A DNA stretch of 46,431 nt from Anaerolineae bacterium (GTDB lineage Bacteria; Chloroflexota; Anaerolineae; Aggregatilineales; Phototrophicaceae). The notes beneath the pieces are model-generated. The model ran no database searches. It saw only the letters and a program-made list of their open reading frames with translations, and was not told the origin of the DNA. Numbering within the stretch: position 1 is the stretch's first letter; every line of letters starts with the position of its first letter. Both the position numbers and the translations under genes were made by a program. Location: NCBI GenBank assembly GCA_030950085.1, contig JAUZRW010000015.1:1-46431 (forward strand), given 5' to 3'. This document shows positions 45,801 to 46,431 of this stretch, in pieces.

Positions 45801-46431
45801 ATCCGCCTAACAACAGATAATATCAGTACAAGTGACCCCACAGGTCAGGCGAGTAATGGTGAAGTCGAAGATTATGTCGTCACAATCATTCCGCCGGGTG
45901 TTGTCATTACCAAGTCCGATGGACAAAATTCAATCGTTGTCGGACAAGCGACCACTTATACCATCACAATCGGGAATAGTGGACTTGATGTTGTGAACCG
46001 TAATTTTGTGGATAATATCCCCACGGCTGACCCAGATGGCTTTGACCCAACAAGCATCACATGGACTTGCACAGCTAGTGCTGGCGCGAGTTGTATTTCT
46101 GGGCAACCTGCCGGAACGGGTGATACAGGAACGGGAGCGATTAACACCTTCATCGACATTCCGCGTGATGAACAGCTTGTTTATACGCTGACTGCGACTT
46201 TACGTCCGAACTACAGCCAGCCGTCTGTCACAAATACGGCTACACTAGAGACGGGTGAATCAGCGTCAGACACCAACGGTATCATCTCTGACCCACCAAC
46301 AGGCATCAAAGTCGGTGTTGTTATCGGGGGTACTCGTATTCGTTGGACAATGACATGGCTCAACACGGGTGGAGCACAAGCCGCAACTATCTCTGATACA
46401 CTCCGCCCTGGTCAAACGTTTATTGGCAACC
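33891..46431 (+). CDS. Giant secreted repeat protein (DUF11 / SdrD_B / GEVED), 3' end outside window
   Basis: One frame stays open from the ATG at 33891 (AGGAAA upstream) to the window edge, at least 4180 codons, with no stop. A signal peptide is present (KNRNRQR, then WAIIASLVLFAILFTIIPVSNA, cleavage near 32). Residues about 36-915 are beta-rich DUF11-like repeats (KTIIGNPTTVDTGEIIEYRL, KTQVSPSIDPALDNDVTYRL, KTTVGANTVRPSDVLTFNLR). From 36639 to 45386 come 17 SdrD_B-type units, then a GEVED-like domain (45387-45890, DFGDAPDTYGT ... GEVEDYVVTI) and a last DUF11-like region. The many Asp/Asn-rich loops such as DTDVDENGIDD should bind calcium and stiffen the chain. The likely role is a cell-surface stalk, adhesin or sheath protein. 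Its anchor, if any, is beyond the window. Confidence 0.93.
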   Translation, partial: MKNRNRQRFPWAIIASLVLFAILFTIIPVSNAQGEPLSLDKTIIGNPTTVDTGEIIEYRLVYSCNSLSTNCGILTVQDVLPSDVTWLETQVASGFTASFDAGTNTVTIVSDSIFSDGDQSEAIIRARVNYDVPGGTNISNSATGDRDNSVANPDATAPPVTVTVNQPTFQWEVRKTQVSPSIDPALDNDVTYRLEVCSQSAVGNVSLSGVELVDDLPPNVTIISAGGGTVTGLPATGQTITWTLGDLDIAVVGTGCVSRTVVIQYPSAFYNVGDTPLNTASATGMYDDGTGTCDTTLCPIGTDANVNTPIIVDQPDPDGSKSNSGTIVGIGGVGRFFVNVDTNSANVPVNNLIINDTIDPQLEITQINASGWSLPATLEYSTDGVTYISLGIFQDGVALSSPGDFPTNVANLRWSFTGSVPFGFSGQAEVVFTPRNSGSPLAVSGNSYQNCIAISADAPATPVNDCSSVTIDDNSVVISPVKTTVGANTVRPSDVLTFNLRLRVDERSSVALLNPTVIEALPDSLEYITDTNDPDYSVPVISFTNVVGGEQVQPTLTIQNNVTIDGTLYATVLVWTWPPGYFLTPPAFGVSDINIQFSARVRPGTLPATYPNLAYFVSDSPDMVCDTGTPQTDTEDLDGDSNTAEDRCRVTVNYDVQETVVLSSQKWISNPSYQLDSTFTGFLDTVASNPPAPSASCPSSTFGAFAQPFTRFPCVTQGFPDNTNFVPPNPDTFDDFYYWLTISNEGNVEGSNYILYDILPYVGDTGSGGPLFTSARESEFTPYIIGPVTIESLPAGLNASDITIEYSNSSNPCRTEVFNDNVINNEPAGCVNDWTTTPPPTTSPNTVRAFRIRFNNTAARFPVLSTMQFSVPMRISEDAQSGQIAWNSFAQRASNPTTGRIPTSEPRKVGIIVPERMSVGNYVWYDYNNDGTPVDDSGAAEAPVVGATISLYRDADNNGTPDSPIPVATDTTDTNGYYLFSDIVYDGSDPTQNRYVIAVDETNFNFGNPIFAHLSSTGTNSDNQTDLDDNGIDDLNPAASAFGILGPSFELSINTEPTGETQLSGDDPNNFPTGNYPDGPFSRGVRAEPDNNSDLTIDFGFYVPMSIGNRVWFDTGAGVLTNNGLEDPSESANGVAAVALTLYRDDGNGTFGAGDTVYATTTTDANGYYLFDNLPPGDYFVAVDQSNFDPGGVLRAHEDSDNSPNVDVDRENKGANDTFLGSSGVVSTLVTLAPFTEPVLGVGPNDEVDQTTPTGFTSPHGNTGELDDNSNLTIDFGFWSPGMALGNFVWEDADNDNVFDVGETGLNNITINLYQDMDEDGVPDGIVFATTVTTLGGFYLFDNLAPGGYIVEIPASEFNAGGDLVGYISSNRNDTIDTLVPPLTSPTGDFATDWDDQQDDGLNQSDAAGYLAFGIRSETVTLVPVSEPFDVDGSEPDGGLGIGAGGKDENSDLTVDFGVFQPLSIGNRVWRDDYSSGDGVTIKGDGIFDMINESPVDGITLTLFKLNDGGNPNNIADYSIVQFNGVNQVDSTDDGGYYLFDGLGEGTYRVRVDAANFAANAILENHRSSDGLNGADSTDSGIDDIAAATNGIYSEPVVLALGTEDTTETDANDAGQATNRNDGSLGFGIYEEQDDNSDLTVDFGFYIPPMSLGNRVWYDTNNNGLIDAGDDNPAAPGNPGIAGVTVNLYNASDTSTPIATDTTDANGYYLFDDLVAGDYVVGIPVSNFAASQALENLTSSTGNGGDNQQDTDVDENGIDDLTVPLPNEIFSTTITLALDSEPTGEADLSGNAADVAPGYRGTNGEKDNNSDLTVDFGFFEPLSIGNRVWLDDGAGTAGLGGFNDAVQNGTEAGIANVTVALYQDDGDGIFNGADTLVTSETTDANGYYLFDGLIGGNYFVVVPSTNFSGIQPLVGLVSSFGNTADETTDVNDNGIDDAAPATNGIVSNLVVLTIDGEQTGETDLSGNATNDGPNSIGRFGEDDNNSNITIDFGFNEPPMSLGNRVWYDTNNSGTIDAGDDNPAAPGNPGIAGVTVNLYAASDTSTAIATDTTDANGYYLFENVPPGDYVVGIPVGNFAAGQPLESLASSTGNGGDNQQDTDVDENGIDDLTVPLPNEVFSTTITLSPSTEPTGEADLSNNAADGAPGYRGNNGELDNNSDLTVDFGFFEPLSIGNRVWRDDGAGTAGLGGFNDAIQNGTEAGIANVTVALYQDDGDGIFNGADTLVTFETTDANGYYLFDGMPSGNYFVVIPSTNFGAGQPLVGLVSSFGNTADETTDINDNGIDDAAPATNGIVSNLVVLTIDGEQTGEADLSGNAALDGPNSIGRFGEDDNSSNITIDFGFNEPPMSLGNRVWLDDNNSGTIDAADGATPGFANVAVSLYLASDTSTAILTETTDANGYYLFENFPPGDYVIGVDASNFLSGVLVNYGSSTTENANGVGGDSDDEGIDNNAPATNGIFSATINLTPAAEPTGETDLSNNAADGAPNYRGNNGELDNNSDLTQDFGFFRSMSIGNVVWADNGLGGGTGSNGVQDGGEVGIPNVAVTLYLDDGDGVFEPTTGDTVLATDVTDANGFYLFDGLVPNTYFVWVDDTNFLGGGALANFDSSPGNTGDTGTDLDDNGIDENFPASNGVVSVPITLTRDGETTTETAFSNNALDGPNFIGNNNEIDINSDVSVDFGFNAEPFSIGNRVWFDPNNNGLMDVGELGIAGVTVNLYRDNNTNGVIDAGEFVRSDLTDSEGFYLFDGLSTGFYILELSELDFRIGGVLVDLFSSTGNSADNQTDIDDNGIDDATPDVGGIISPPIELTKNLEPINETDLSNDAGDGPVGERRGNNGELDSNSDLTIDFGLYKPMSIGNRVWFDTNDSGTIDGLETGVSGVIVNLYRDANNNGIAEPGEQIDIDLTDADGYYLFDNLIPGNYIVEIPASNFAGGQPLNTLNSSTGSAADDTDSNDNGIDDPAPATNGIFSNVITLAVDGQPTGETDVSNDAGDGVNRIGNNGEIDSNSDITIDFGFVGALMSLGNRVWLDPNNNGILDGGELGISNVAITLYRDTDADGLPNGAAIATTTSDANGYYIFDGLTPGDYIVALDNANFAATNPLDGLLSSTGNGTDNQQDSDVDENGIDALNATYGLLSPTINLTLSSETTTEADLGPDGNGSNGESADNSELTVDFGLYEPLSLGNRVWFDSDNNGLLDVTESGIGGVVVNLYQDDGTGTFVQIATTTTDSNGYYIFDGLGEGNYYVEIPATNFQPAGVLINLNSSTGANNNDADNNDNGIDDPTPATNGIISNTTTLTRGTEPINDADLGPDGHGSNGEQNNNSDLSIDFGFFGGTMALGNRVWFDDGAGGGNARDGIRDATELGAAGVSVSLYQDSNADGTPDAAAIATTTTDANGYYIFDGLAPGNYIVGLDANNFVPAGVLAGYTSTVTNQSATLDTDNDDYGIDNDNPPIIGILSNTVILQLATEPTGEADLGPDGNGSNGETDDNSNLTVDFGVYKPLSIGNRVWFDPDDSGTIGITETGIGGVTVTLYLDANGNGIPDGGENIATDTTDGDGYYLFDDLFPGNYIVVVDNTNFQAAGALEGFSSSTGDVADDTDSNDNGVDNPTPQTNGIQSGIITLVEDSTPIGESDISGDVNDGPNFRGTNGESDNNSNLTVDFGFVAGSMSIGNRVWLDDGAGGGTANNGVQDGTEAGIQNVLVNLFADVDGNGVPDGVALFTDTTDVNGYYLFDGLPPGNYLVQVAPNNFQTGGALLGVFSSTGASNSNADSNDNGIDDTNPATNGILSDTITLVADNAPTGETDLGPEGNGANGETDNNADLTIDFGFAVAYDFGDAPDTYGTTLASTGAQHVIISTLRLGQVIDDEADGQPSVGADADDTANSDDEDGATIPTLVAGTTIGIDVTVLNDTGSTANVVLWIDFDGNGVFDAGEGFTATVLASATEQVVTINVVVPIDADVTTGGSTYARIRLTTDNISTSDPTGQASNGEVEDYVVTIIPPGVVITKSDGQNSIVVGQATTYTITIGNSGLDVVNRNFVDNIPTADPDGFDPTSITWTCTASAGASCISGQPAGTGDTGTGAINTFIDIPRDEQLVYTLTATLRPNYSQPSVTNTATLETGESASDTNGIISDPPTGIKVGVVIGGTRIRWTMTWLNTGGAQAATISDTLRPGQTFIGN
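36639..45386 (+). repeat. Array of 17 SdrD_B-type coding repeats
   Basis: Units begin with a SxGNRVWxD motif at 36639, 37203, 37737, 38277, 38838, 39354, 39885, 40401, 40932, 41424, 41949, 42453, 42951, 43431, 43899, 44397 and 44895, all in one frame. Lengths are 468-564 bp. Each has NGYYLFDxLxxGxYxVxI midway, a calcium-type DxDxNGIDD loop, an EPTGExDLS motif, and ends in NNSDLTxDFGF. The first half matches SdrD_B; the second is a short linker module. Confidence 0.9.
38838..40931 (+). repeat. 1047-bp tandem duplication of two SdrD_B units
   Basis: Block 1 (38838-39884) and block 2 (39885-40931) have equal length, and each contains a 516-bp and a 531-bp unit. Counting by eye, the 531-bp halves differ at about 40 positions, many of them third codon positions, and some stretches of over 60 bases are identical. 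This is much closer than any other pair of units in the array, so it is a recent duplication or gene conversion. The start of the next unit (40932) still resembles the first unit of the block. Confidence 0.85.
45387..45890 (+). other. GEVED-like domain within the giant gene
   Basis: The part encoding YDFGDAPDTYGT through WIDFDGNGVFDAGEGF to NGEVEDYVVTI matches the GEVED domain, named for the Gly-Glu-Val-Glu-Asp motif near its end, which is visible here. GEVED domains occur in large secreted proteins, often after SdrD_B or DUF11 repeats. A calcium-type loop (DFDGNGVFDAGE) sits in its middle. Confidence 0.8.

Noticed and set aside
34073-46159. Many minus-strand open frames of 60-174 codons lie opposite the giant gene, for example 40146-40670 and 36417-36929.
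   Set aside because: They recur at the same place in successive repeats and have composition dictated by the Asp/Asn-rich plus strand (long runs of Ile, Val, Ser and Thr). None has a ribosome site or a domain; they are shadows of the coding repeats.

Overview
The window looks like chromosomal DNA of a free-living, heterotrophic bacterium of moderate GC. The gene set (CUT1 sugar ABC importer, FtsX-type efflux operon, DUF1800/DUF1501 Tat proteins, NarL-type two-component pair, a giant SdrD_B-repeat surface protein) and the dispersed GTAGGG-type palindromes fit Chloroflexota, perhaps near Anaerolineae. This is inference from gene content only; no rRNA or tRNA gene was seen.

Layout. 1-7.3 kb (+ strand): a partial minus-strand gene at the edge, a palindrome-rich spacer, a GH100-like (alpha/alpha)6 glycosidase, a solute-binding protein, two CUT1 permeases and an exported FG-GAP/ASPIC protein; together a sugar uptake and hydrolysis locus. 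7.5-14.5 kb (- strand): a tightly overlapping five-gene operon of FtsX-like permease, lipoprotein adaptor, two ATPases and a LysM membrane protein. 14.8-17.2 kb: two small unknown genes and a tandem pair of decayed ABC exporter genes, each lacking its middle. 17.2-20.2 kb: an Ldh_2 dehydrogenase converging on a LuxR-type response regulator and its histidine kinase. 20.4-24.6 kb (+): a four-helix membrane protein, a DUF1800/DUF1501 Tat pair and an IolE-like TIM barrel. 24.6-28 kb (-): an MFS permease, a membrane protein and a lactonase-type propeller. 28-31.2 kb: aminotransferase, FMN alpha-hydroxy-acid oxidase and a convergent D-amino-acid oxidase. 31.2-31.9 kb: a structured spacer that may encode a small RNA. 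Then gpmI (-).

From 33891 to the right edge (+) one reading frame stays open for at least 4180 codons. It encodes a secreted giant protein: DUF11-like N-terminal domains, 17 SdrD_B-type units each paired with a second short module, a GEVED-like domain and more DUF11-like sequence. Two of its two-unit blocks (1047 bp each) are near-identical tandem copies. The stop codon lies outside the window.

The most unusual non-coding signal is a 64-bp composite element of consecutive palindromes found three times (142-205 inverted, 7363-7426, 31399-31462), always the same length, with paired changes that keep its stems.
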